Below are positions 1-5,098 of a stretch of 5,098 bases of DNA, piece by piece. Position 1 is the stretch's first letter, and every line of letters starts with the position of its first letter. The translations under genes were made by a program, and so were the position numbers. The notes under the pieces are model-generated. The model made no database searches, was not told where the DNA came from, and was given only the letters and a program-made list of their open reading frames with translations. The stretch is from assembly GCA_029261675.1 (NCBI GenBank), contig JAJDBA010000330.1, forward strand, positions 1 to 5,098, in the 5' to 3' direction. Origin of the DNA: Nitrospinaceae bacterium. Its GTDB lineage: Bacteria; Nitrospinota; Nitrospinia; Nitrospinales; VA-1.

Positions 1-5
1 CTTCC

Positions 6-25
6 GGCCCAGACTGTGTGAAAAC
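6..25 (+). repeat. Left terminal inverted repeat of the 149-bp element
   Basis: The sequence GGCCCAGACTGTGTGAAAAC pairs perfectly with 135-154. It lies five bases from the window edge, so any longer relationship with sequence to the left cannot be seen. Confidence 0.85.
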
Positions 26-44
26 TCAAAACTAACTCTAATTA

Positions 45-64
45 GAAGGGTGCCTGACCCCTTC
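45..64 (+). repeat. GC-rich hairpin inside the MITE-like element
   Basis: The stretch GAAGGGTGCCTGACCCCTTC is nearly self-complementary. The six-base arm GAAGGG pairs with CCCTTC. A further T-A pair is possible if one C bulges, leaving a loop of about GCCTG. The core GGTGCCTGACCCC is one I remember as recurring in intergenic, REP-like repeats of diverse bacteria, but this is memory and not a search result. The hairpin has no T-run on either side, so it does not look like an intrinsic terminator. It could be a transposase recognition structure or an older repeat carried inside the element. Confidence 0.55.
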
Positions 65-134
65 CTGATATACCGATCATAGCTCTACAAGCTTCTGGTG
101 AAGTAGGTTTTCTGTAAGGAGTCTTGCTTTCAGC

Positions 135-154
135 GTTTTCACACAGTCTGGGCC
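135..154 (-). repeat. Right terminal inverted repeat of the 149-bp element
   Basis: This is the exact 20-base reverse complement of the left end at 6-25. The next base outward (A155) does not pair with C5, which fixes the outer boundary. It abuts the AAAGCGGACA motif at 156-165. Confidence 0.85.
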
Positions 155-155
155 A

Positions 156-165
156 AAAGCGGACA
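156..165 (-). repeat. Intergenic motif TGTCYGCTTT, copy 1
   Basis: On the minus strand this reads TGTCCGCTTT, and it sits immediately outside the right terminal repeat of the MITE-like element. The same motif occurs at 2512-2521 and 4992-5001 on the plus strand, always outside genes. The function is unknown. Confidence 0.35.
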
Positions 166-261
166 CTCACCTCGTTATACACTCTAGCTGTACTCTAGTT
201 TTCCTTAATTTCCTTATTAAATTTTGGACACTTTTAAGAGGACAATGTGATTGGCAAGGTT

Positions 262-279
262 GGCACAGGCACAGGCACA
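262..279 (+). repeat. Short tandem repeat (GGCACA)3
   Basis: There are three perfect consecutive copies of the six-base unit GGCACA, preceded by a near copy GGCAAG at 253-258. The tract lies in non-coding sequence 57 bases past the stop of the glycosyltransferase gene. It could vary in copy number by slippage, but no regulatory role is suggested by its position. Confidence 0.7.
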
Positions 280-335
280 ATTTCAATTCAATGGGTTTTA
301 ATCTGGCTAAACAACCCCTTAAAATCCAATTTCGA

Positions 336-2474
336 CTATTTCAATTTGGTTAATTGAGAAAGGATTGAAGATCGGCTTCCTGCATCCCAAGCTTTTTCCA
401 AATGATGGACTGCTGCAGAAAGGCGATTTTCTTTTTTCCAATAGATAATACCTAACTGCAGATGAATATCGTTTTTCCTTTCATCGGGAAACAAAACGAG
501 ACGCTGCAACAAAATGACCGTATATCGAAGAACTTCTTTGGGAGTTTGTTTTTTTAATTCAAGGGGGATATCCGAATCCGATGGAAATGGGATTATAGAG
601 GGGAGACTTGTAACCAACGGTTCAATGATTCGTTTTTTTTCACTTAATTCATTATTCCTCGTGAGACCCAATTGATTCTTGATTTGCGTCAAAGTGTTAT
701 TAAGTGTCTTAAGTTGTGAGCCCTCTAAATTATTTGCCGCTTGCTCCCAATGCAAAACCACCCAAAGTGGCGAATACGGAAGTTTGCTATAAAGATTTCC
801 AAGGAGTAACGGAATTTCTTGAGATTCCGGATTCAATATAAATGCTTCCAATCCTTCCCTCAATGCACCCTCCAAAATACCTATTTTTGAAAGTTCATTA
901 GCATAAATATAGTGAGTTTTTGAAACACTATAATCAAAGCTCAGCGCTTTTTCTAAAGAATTCAATCCCTTTTTGGTTTCATTTTTTTCCAGCAAACCTT
1001 TGGCTCGAATAAGATAATAATCGTGGTACAGCCGTTTAATTTTTTGAGGTCGCTGCAAAGAGACTTCTAAAGTTTGAGATAATTCATGGGCTCTTTGATA
1101 GTAATTAATACTCAAATTATCGTCTTCGGGTTCGTCATTATTAAGATATGCAGAACCCATATTTGCAAAATCATCAATCCTGATTTTTCCTTCAGGAAGA
1201 GATTCGGTTCTGAATAGCAAACCCAGTACAAGCAAGCATAAGAAAGAGGCCATCAGAGCTTTTAAATTTTTAACCTTTACCCACTCTTGGATCGACACCA
1301 TAAAGTAACCGGAGAACATACATAAAAAAGGAATAGAATATAACCGATACCTAGAAAGAACCAGAAAGGGAAGAAATATTAAAAATGCCGTTACTAGAAA
1401 TGTATGTAATAGGGTCCAACCTTTTCGCTTCCATAGCAAAAATGCTCCGCATAGCCCTAACCCACCTAATATAGCAAAAGGAATCCCATACCCTAATATG
1501 GGAGAGAATTCCTGAAACAGGTAAAAATTGAGCGTGACCGGAACTTCGTAGTTGTTGAAATAATAATAAGTCTTTTTGAGATAAAGAAATATAAACTCCA
1601 GCGGATGATCCACTATAGTTTCCAAAATATATTCAAGAACCGGCCCTGTTTTCAAGGAAATAGATTTTAAAACTTCCTGATACGTTTCATTATGCTCATA
1701 GGTGCGAACCGAATGATCAAGAGTGTTAGACAGCAATAAATTTTCTGGACCGCTTTTATCGTAAAGCCCCCATTGTCCGCGAACTTCTTTCACCCAGAAA
1801 AGCCCTGGCGCACAAACAAGCAGAACGATTAATGAAAAACCCGTAAGCTGCGGCCAGTCAATCTTCCCAAAAGCTTTAGATTTATAAAATAAATAATATA
1901 AAGCCACAGGAAAAAGAAGAATGTTGTTTGAGCGTACCTGCATGAATAAACCCAATACAACGGCACTTGAGGCAATGAGAGACCAACGACGACTATTGCC
2001 TGCCGCAAGTAAAATTCTGAAAACTGCCAATTCCAGAAAAACAATGAGGGAGGAGCGATAGAGAGAACCTTCATACAACCAATTGGGAGAATAAAAAGTA
2101 AAAAAAAGACTCGCAATCAAACCCGCTGTTCTGGAAAAAAAGTGGCTGGCAATAGAATAAACGAAAAAGGTGGATAGTATTCCCAGAACAAATTGCCCTA
2201 TCCAGGCAACCTCTATATGCTCACCAAAAAATAGAAAGAGAATTCCTAAAAAGTACTGGTAGGCAGGGGAAAAATGATTGTCGAGTATAGGAGCCACCGC
2301 CATGAGATCACCCCGCGCAAAGGCAAGGCCTCCTTGATAGTAGATCCCTTGGTCCCAGCTTCTAGGAACGTAATCAAAAAAGGGATTATCCTGAAACTGA
2401 AAAAAATATACTATGCGCACTGCAGCGGAGCATAAAAATATTATGAAAAAATGGATCCGAGAGGATTGAGCCAT
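336..2474 (-). CDS. GT-C (GT39/PMT-like) membrane glycosyltransferase with C-terminal TPR-like region, 712 aa
   Basis: This is probably an inner-membrane transferase that moves a sugar from a polyprenyl-phosphate donor to an acceptor on the outer face. That role is inferred from the family; donor and acceptor are unknown. Residues 1-425 hold about 12 hydrophobic helices. The first (8-27) is followed by a polar loop containing S-W-D41-Q-G-I-Y-Y, which matches the acidic motif in the first external loop of GT-C enzymes, so D41 is the best catalytic candidate. HFSPAYQYFLG (67-77) and SRYRLYSIPFL (374-384) resemble conserved family motifs. From about 453 the chain is soluble and helical, with TPR-like stretches at 486-513, 521-549 and 667-696. 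The start is fixed by an in-frame TAA two codons upstream, but there is no clear Shine-Dalgarno sequence. The gene lies 71 bp after the six-cysteine protein gene and may be co-transcribed or have its own promoter. Confidence is good for a GT-C enzyme, moderate for TPR and low for substrate. Confidence 0.8.
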   Translation of the reverse strand: MAQSSRIHFFIIFLCSAAVRIVYFFQFQDNPFFDYVPRSWDQGIYYQGGLAFARGDLMAVAPILDNHFSPAYQYFLGILFLFFGEHIEVAWIGQFVLGILSTFFVYSIASHFFSRTAGLIASLFFTFYSPNWLYEGSLYRSSLIVFLELAVFRILLAAGNSRRWSLIASSAVVLGLFMQVRSNNILLFPVALYYLFYKSKAFGKIDWPQLTGFSLIVLLVCAPGLFWVKEVRGQWGLYDKSGPENLLLSNTLDHSVRTYEHNETYQEVLKSISLKTGPVLEYILETIVDHPLEFIFLYLKKTYYYFNNYEVPVTLNFYLFQEFSPILGYGIPFAILGGLGLCGAFLLWKRKGWTLLHTFLVTAFLIFLPFLVLSRYRLYSIPFLCMFSGYFMVSIQEWVKVKNLKALMASFLCLLVLGLLFRTESLPEGKIRIDDFANMGSAYLNNDEPEDDNLSINYYQRAHELSQTLEVSLQRPQKIKRLYHDYYLIRAKGLLEKNETKKGLNSLEKALSFDYSVSKTHYIYANELSKIGILEGALREGLEAFILNPESQEIPLLLGNLYSKLPYSPLWVVLHWEQAANNLEGSQLKTLNNTLTQIKNQLGLTRNNELSEKKRIIEPLVTSLPSIIPFPSDSDIPLELKKQTPKEVLRYTVILLQRLVLFPDERKNDIHLQLGIIYWKKENRLSAAVHHLEKAWDAGSRSSILSQLTKLK

Positions 2475-2497
2475 AGATTAGCTTTTAAGCCTACTTT

Positions 2498-2511
2498 TTA
2501 AATTAATTTAA
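2498..2511. promoter_or_regulatory. Perfect 14-bp AT palindrome upstream of the glycosyltransferase gene
   Basis: TTAAATTAATTTAA is fully self-complementary and is centred about 30 bases upstream of the start codon at 2474. It could be an operator for a dimeric regulator, or simply AT-rich promoter sequence. I cannot find a matching -35 box at good spacing, so a separate promoter for the glycosyltransferase gene is possible but not shown. Confidence 0.25.
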
Positions 2512-2521
2512 TGTCCGCTTT
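2512..2521 (+). repeat. Intergenic motif TGTCYGCTTT, copy 2
   Basis: The sequence TGTCCGCTTT lies in the 71-bp gap between the second and third genes. It is the inverted counterpart of the copy at 156-165, so the two flank the glycosyltransferase gene in opposite orientation. The spacing and lack of other shared sequence do not support their being ends of one mobile unit. Confidence 0.35.
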
Positions 2522-2522
2522 G

Positions 2523-2547
2523 AGAAGAATCTCCAGTCATTTCTTCT
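2523..2547 (-). repeat. Stem-loop at the end of the six-cysteine protein gene
   Basis: On the transcribed strand AGAAGAA (2547-2541) pairs with TTCTTCT (2529-2523) across an 11-base loop, giving seven perfect pairs that overlap the TAG stop codon at 2548-2546. No T-run follows, so it is a poor intrinsic terminator. It might instead pause polymerase or stabilise the upstream mRNA. The stem is AT-rich and only moderately stable. Confidence 0.3.
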
Positions 2548-3355
2548 ACATTGGTGCTTGATAACGATATCCAGAAAACACCTTCCTGAAACCTTTCCCA
2601 ACAGCGCGAAAAATTATGATGGACTCTCCCTCTGGAGCGCCCCAAAGTGACAGGACTTCGGTTTCTTCTCCGATAAATACAAACGGGATTTCGATGCTAT
2701 TGGGATCAAATTCACAACCATCATCAACCCTCCAACACGATAAAAAATCATCTTGTTTTTTTAATTGAACGGGATATTCCTTTATGGCCCAGTTGTCTGC
2801 CTGTACCATCATGGCGAGGACAAAAAGACCCTTTGTGGGTTTGGGGAAGAATGACGCGATGAGTAATGGGGCATCCTTATTTCCGGGAAATAAAACCCAA
2901 CAGTCCTCCATAGACCAGTTTTCATAAAGGGCTCGAATATGCAAAATCTGTGTGGCAGTACATTTTGGTTTCCAGTATGAATCGACAAGGGAAATAAATT
3001 TTTTATCTTGCAAATAATCTTTGTCAAGCAAGATACAAGTAGCGCCAGATCCATATTTCATTTCTTTCACAATGCCAGACTCTATTTGAAACAGATTTCC
3101 TCCCAACTGATCAAAATTGTTTGCTGAATCTCTATTAGTATTTTTCTCTCCTCCTTTTTGTTCTTTTAAAAACCGGATGGTATATAAATGACCATCGGCA
3201 CATGCTGCTCTATTCCACTGTTTAGAATCTGAGGCATGACTTTTGACAGAAATTAAAAGGTTTCCTTTTGCATTGGCAAATGCGAGAGCATAGTTAGGTG
3301 TTTCGCCCCAGGTCGCAACAGGGAAGAACAGTAAAATGAGGAGAATTAAGATCAT
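2546..3355 (-). CDS. Secreted six-cysteine protein of unknown function, 269 aa
   Basis: I do not recognise the family. The protein opens with MILILLILLFFPVATWG, a short hydrophobic Sec signal peptide with probable cleavage after Gly17. There is no lipobox, so the mature protein of about 250 residues should be soluble in the periplasm or exported. It has no further membrane segment. Six cysteines (52, 107, 132, 152, 207, 214) all fall in the mature part; the even number fits disulfide bonds. The middle and end look like a mixed beta-rich fold, with a W-rich stretch (KPKC, NWSMEDCW, DNWAIKEYP, SCW) between about 129 and 208. The start is well supported: an in-frame TAG lies seven codons upstream, no other start codon intervenes, and the signal peptide begins at once. 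No strong Shine-Dalgarno sequence is visible. The start lies only four bases after the stop of the TIMP-like gene, so translational coupling or reinitiation is likely. The two proteins may work together, but no partner role is shown. Confidence 0.75.
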   Translation of the reverse strand: MILILLILLFFPVATWGETPNYALAFANAKGNLLISVKSHASDSKQWNRAACADGHLYTIRFLKEQKGGEKNTNRDSANNFDQLGGNLFQIESGIVKEMKYGSGATCILLDKDYLQDKKFISLVDSYWKPKCTATQILHIRALYENWSMEDCWVLFPGNKDAPLLIASFFPKPTKGLFVLAMMVQADNWAIKEYPVQLKKQDDFLSCWRVDDGCEFDPNSIEIPFVFIGEETEVLSLWGAPEGESIIIFRAVGKGFRKVFSGYRYQAPM

Positions 3356-3359
3356 AGTT

Positions 3360-4886
3360 TTACCGTAACGCTTCTACTGCGTATTCTAAAGTGCTTTTCT
3401 GCCAACTATGGTCATCCATAGTTTTAAGTTTCTCGATTATGAAAGGTTTCATTGCTGTCGCGTCAGAACCCAGTATTGTTACAACAAATAATATCTCAAA
3501 TGCGCAGTCATCAAATCGTTTTTTTATTTCCTGCATGGCGTTGTTTTTCAAAAATTCCGGGAAATTTTTAGAATCAATGCGATGTACCGCCAGAATCGCG
3601 CCTTGGACAACTGAGCAGTTTTTGTCTTTTATAAAGGGTTTAATATCCTCCAGGTATTTAGTAGCTTTGATATTTCCCAGCATAGAAAGAATATTTTTTT
3701 TGACGGAATTATCATTGGTATTTTTTAATATTTGCATCAGTTTAGGGGCAGCTATAATTCCATATTTACCTAGGTAACCTAGTTGTTTCATAATTGAAGC
3801 CCTGCGATGAGGATCGGTGATTCTATCCATCAAACGTGACAAAATTTCAGCAGCTTTTATTTTTTCTTCCTCAGATCCGGCAACCTTAGAAATTGAAACC
3901 CCTAATATTGAAATGGTTCTTTCATGGAGCTTTTTATTCTCCCAATTTTTAAGGGCTACTTTCTCAAATTCCTGAACCAAGGTGCCAAAAATATTTTCTC
4001 CAGCTATTATATTTGCAGGGTCATTAACGACAAATTCCCTGGAGAGAAAGCGATTATTTGCGACATCCCCAAGGGCCTGTGCGGCGGCATTACGAACAGT
4101 TTGGTCCTTGTCATTTAGCAATTGTAGTAAAGTTTTTTTTATAACTGTTTTGCCTATGAAAATGCGGGTGGGATATGAAAATGCGTCAATAGTTGCAATT
4201 TTTATTTTTGTGTTGCTACTTTCGGTGGCTTCAACCAATGCTCTAACAGTTCCTTCATGAAGGTCATCAGGTTTATCTCTGATCGTTTCTATAATAAGAT
4301 CCAAAGCCTCGATACGATTTTCATTCTTCATTTCTTCATTTGTTAGAATGTCCAGAAGGGACCGGATAATGGTTTTAGTGTCCTTATTTGCGATTATGGC
4401 ATCAAGATATTGGGCCTCAATTTCCCCTTTATCCAGAGTCTTTGTCCGACTGCAATTGTTGAGAAATAGCATGGGTTTTAAAATCGGATAAAAACTCTTC
4501 CGCATGTCGGCATAGATCAACAGTCTTTGTCCGGGTTCTAAACGGCGGTGGTAGCTACACGTCCCCAGCCCTCCACCAGCTCCAATAGTCATGGTTGAGC
4601 CGGAAACCCCTTTCCAGGATTTCTCTACTTTCATTGTGTATTCATAATGAGTGGGCGGATGACTCTTGCCCTCTTCTGGTTTTTTAGTCTTAGAGGGATC
4701 AGGCAGGACTGCCTTCTCTTCAATCACTTCTCCTAGGAATACCGCGTCACTTGATTCCAACTCTTTCGCAGTCCCATTAACAAAACAGGAACAAGCATGG
4801 ACCTCAGGCGTATTTAAACTAAAAGATAGAAAAATTCCTGCAAAAACTCCAATTAACTTTAGAGATGAGTATTTTTTTTTAAACAT
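3360..4886 (-). CDS. Secreted NTR/TIMP-like domain protein with HEAT-repeat tail, 508 aa
   Basis: A signal peptide (residues 1-31 from this start) ends EVHA, giving a mature N-terminus of C32-S-C34. Animal TIMPs also begin Cys-x-Cys, and their first cysteine binds the metalloprotease zinc. C110 (in GTCSYHRRLEPGQRLLIYA) and C145 (in NNCSRT) complete the four-cysteine pattern of bacterial TIMP/NTR-like domains, with EKSWKG at about 88-93 as a further family feature. The domain spans about 32-165. Residues 170-508 are helical HEAT-like repeats, clearest at 248-278 (LLQLLNDKDQTVRNAAAQAL) and 380-406. Protease inhibition is not established for bacterial members, so the role may be protein binding. 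The Cys could instead be lipidated, but His at -2 is a poor lipobox. I chose ATG 4886 because AGAGG lies five bases upstream; a longer reading from ATG 4904 adds MFVEVP and has a weaker site. It is the first full gene of the cluster. The fold assignment is fairly sure and the function unknown. Confidence 0.82.
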   Translation of the reverse strand: MFKKKYSSLKLIGVFAGIFLSFSLNTPEVHACSCFVNGTAKELESSDAVFLGEVIEEKAVLPDPSKTKKPEEGKSHPPTHYEYTMKVEKSWKGVSGSTMTIGAGGGLGTCSYHRRLEPGQRLLIYADMRKSFYPILKPMLFLNNCSRTKTLDKGEIEAQYLDAIIANKDTKTIIRSLLDILTNEEMKNENRIEALDLIIETIRDKPDDLHEGTVRALVEATESSNTKIKIATIDAFSYPTRIFIGKTVIKKTLLQLLNDKDQTVRNAAAQALGDVANNRFLSREFVVNDPANIIAGENIFGTLVQEFEKVALKNWENKKLHERTISILGVSISKVAGSEEEKIKAAEILSRLMDRITDPHRRASIMKQLGYLGKYGIIAAPKLMQILKNTNDNSVKKNILSMLGNIKATKYLEDIKPFIKDKNCSVVQGAILAVHRIDSKNFPEFLKNNAMQEIKKRFDDCAFEILFVVTILGSDATAMKPFIIEKLKTMDDHSWQKSTLEYAVEALR

Positions 4887-4891
4887 TGGAA

Positions 4892-4896
4892 CCTCT
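4892..4896 (-). promoter_or_regulatory. Shine-Dalgarno site for the TIMP-like gene
   Basis: On the minus strand AGAGG stands five bases before ATG 4886. It lies inside the extra six codons that the upstream ATG at 4904 would add, and that ATG is preceded only by AGAAGCTTA. The site therefore favours the shorter protein, whose signal peptide then has a normal positively charged start (MFKKKY). Confidence 0.55.
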
Positions 4897-4932
4897 ACAA
4901 ACATTAAGCTTCTAATTAGAATTGAAAAATCA

Positions 4933-4959
4933 ATAATAACCTGATTAAAACTCCATCAA
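4933..4959 (-). promoter_or_regulatory. Possible sigma70-type promoter for the gene cluster
   Basis: On the minus strand TTGATG (4959-4954) precedes TATTAT (4938-4933). The second box matches five of six bases of the -10 consensus and the first four of six of the -35 consensus. The spacer is 15 bases, shorter than the usual 17, and AT-rich sequence gives such matches often. It lies at a sensible distance from the start at 4886. A TCTAATTAGA palindrome at 4911-4920 lies between box and start codon. Confidence 0.2.
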
Positions 4960-4991
4960 ATTATCAATACCCATAGTATCGACCGGCTGAT

Positions 4992-5017
4992 TGTCTGCTT
5001 TGGGTCGGGAGCAGTCA
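4992..5017. repeat. Imperfect inverted repeat containing motif TGTCYGCTTT, copy 3
   Basis: TGTCTGCT (4992-4999) pairs with AGCAGTCA (5010-5017) at seven of eight positions around a ten-base G-rich loop; two T-G wobble pairs could extend it. A second, outer five-base complement (CGACC at 4980-4984, GGTCG at 5003-5007) competes with it. The wording TGTCTGCTTTGGGTCG feels like a dispersed intergenic repeat I have met in other bacterial genomes, but that is memory only. It might also be the terminator region of whatever gene ends upstream, although no T-run follows. Confidence 0.4.
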
Positions 5018-5030
5018 CTTCTAAAACTCT

Positions 5031-5098
5031 TCAACTTAATTCCAAATCATACCCCAATTTGACAATATCCGCCTCCTGAATTAGCATTAGGCATCCCA
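5031..5098 (-). CDS. Possible C-terminal end of an upstream gene (partial)
   Basis: One minus-strand frame stays open from the window edge to a TGA at 5033-5031 and would end GCLMLIQEADIVKLGYDLELS. Twenty-one codons are too few to identify a family or to prove coding. A second frame is also open, ending at 5049-5047 with NSGGGYCQIGV, so the choice of frame is uncertain. If either is real, the three genes here have an upstream neighbour in the same direction about 145 bases away. Confidence 0.2.
   Translation of the reverse strand, partial: GCLMLIQEADIVKLGYDLELS

Larger units (their letters stand above)
6..154. mobile_element. MITE-like non-autonomous element with perfect 20-bp terminal inverted repeats
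   Basis: The element is 149 bp long. Its left end reads GGCCCAGACTGTGTGAAAAC (6-25) and its right end is the exact reverse complement (135-154). The match stops at both inner edges (T26 against C134) and both outer edges (C5 against A155), as expected for true terminal repeats. The interior has no ORF of useful length, so a transposase would have to act in trans. I see no target-site duplication: the left flank is CTTCC and the right flank AAAAG, although only five bases of left flank are visible. From memory, the GACTGTGTGAAAAC core resembles ends of IS4/IS5/IS1182-type DDE insertion sequences, but I could not check this. The alternative is a large intergenic stem-loop that is not mobile. 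A perfect 20-bp arm is far beyond chance in a window of this size. Confidence 0.72.
155..335. other. Non-coding region downstream of the glycosyltransferase gene
   Basis: With the element at 6-154, this makes 335 bases without a convincing gene on either strand. It contains a copy of the short motif TGTCYGCTTT (minus strand, 156-165), an AT-only dyad at 205-220 (TTAAT, six-base loop, ATTAA) and a GGCACA triplication at 262-279. There is also a weak five-base stem (293-297 with 313-317), reading GGGTT and AACCC, just past the gene's stop codon. Neither dyad is followed by a T-run in the direction of transcription, so I see no convincing intrinsic terminator for the minus-strand genes. Termination may be Rho-dependent. 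Confidence 0.6.

Noticed and set aside
205..317. Intrinsic terminator for the minus-strand genes
   Set aside because: The dyads at 205-220 and 293-317 have five-base stems and no following T-run on the transcribed strand, so neither meets the usual form.
1829..2116. 95-codon minus-strand open frame inside the glycosyltransferase gene
   Set aside because: It lies wholly within the membrane-helix region of a convincing gene in another frame. Its hydrophobicity is a by-product of that gene's T-rich codons, and there is no ribosome binding site or domain of its own.
156..2521. Inverted AAAGCGGACA / TGTCCGCTTT copies flanking the glycosyltransferase gene as ends of a transposon
   Set aside because: The match is only ten bases, which is expected several times by chance among all pairs in 5 kb. 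No transposase lies between the copies and no target duplication is seen. A third copy elsewhere argues for a dispersed motif.
3391..4260. Plus-strand open frames opposite the TIMP-like/HEAT gene
   Set aside because: They are antisense to a well-supported gene with a signal peptide and recognisable repeats, and none has an independent domain or a good start signal.
37..4920. The palindrome TCTAATTAGA occurs at both 37-46 and 4911-4920
   Set aside because: It is a short AT-rich self-complementary word, and the flanks differ beyond one extra base. Chance is a sufficient explanation.
5059..5087. Plus-strand promoter TTGACA, 17-base spacer, TAGCAT pointing out of the window
   Set aside because: The -35 box is perfect, but the -10 box is poor and no downstream gene can be seen before the window ends.
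1..5098. CRISPR array, tRNA, rRNA or known riboswitch
   Set aside because: There are no regularly spaced direct repeats of suitable length and no recognisable structured RNA gene. The repeats present are the isolated inverted or short tandem repeats listed as features.

Overview
The window is an AT-rich bacterial segment with three protein-coding genes, all on the minus strand, so transcription runs from high to low coordinates. Two of the products carry clear Sec-type signal peptides and the third is a polytopic membrane protein. This fits a Gram-negative bacterium with a periplasm. I cannot name the organism from the sequence, and no ribosomal, tRNA or core metabolic marker is present.

Reading in the direction of transcription: at about 5031-5098 there may be the last codons of an upstream minus-strand gene, but this is weak. 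A gap of about 145 bases follows, with an imperfect hairpin (4992-5017), a weak promoter-like stretch (4933-4959) and a Shine-Dalgarno sequence (4892-4896). The first full gene (4886-3360) encodes a secreted protein with a TIMP/netrin-like (NTR) domain, whose mature N-terminus would be Cys-Ser-Cys, followed by a HEAT-repeat tail. Four bases after its stop, a second gene (3355-2546) encodes a secreted, six-cysteine protein of unknown family. After a 71-base gap that holds two dyad-symmetric sequences, the third gene (2474-336) encodes an inner-membrane GT-C type glycosyltransferase of the GT39/PMT-like kind, fused to a C-terminal TPR-like region.

The last 335 bases (1-335) contain no gene. They hold a compact 149-bp element (6-154) bounded by perfect 20-bp terminal inverted repeats, with an internal GC-rich hairpin. 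It looks like a MITE or other non-autonomous insertion element. A threefold GGCACA repeat lies at 262-279.

The first two genes are almost certainly co-transcribed, and the third may be. All three products act at or beyond the cytoplasmic membrane, so a shared envelope role is possible, but no pathway can be assigned. A second thread is a short motif, TGTCYGCTTT, found once in each of the three main non-coding stretches and not seen inside the genes.
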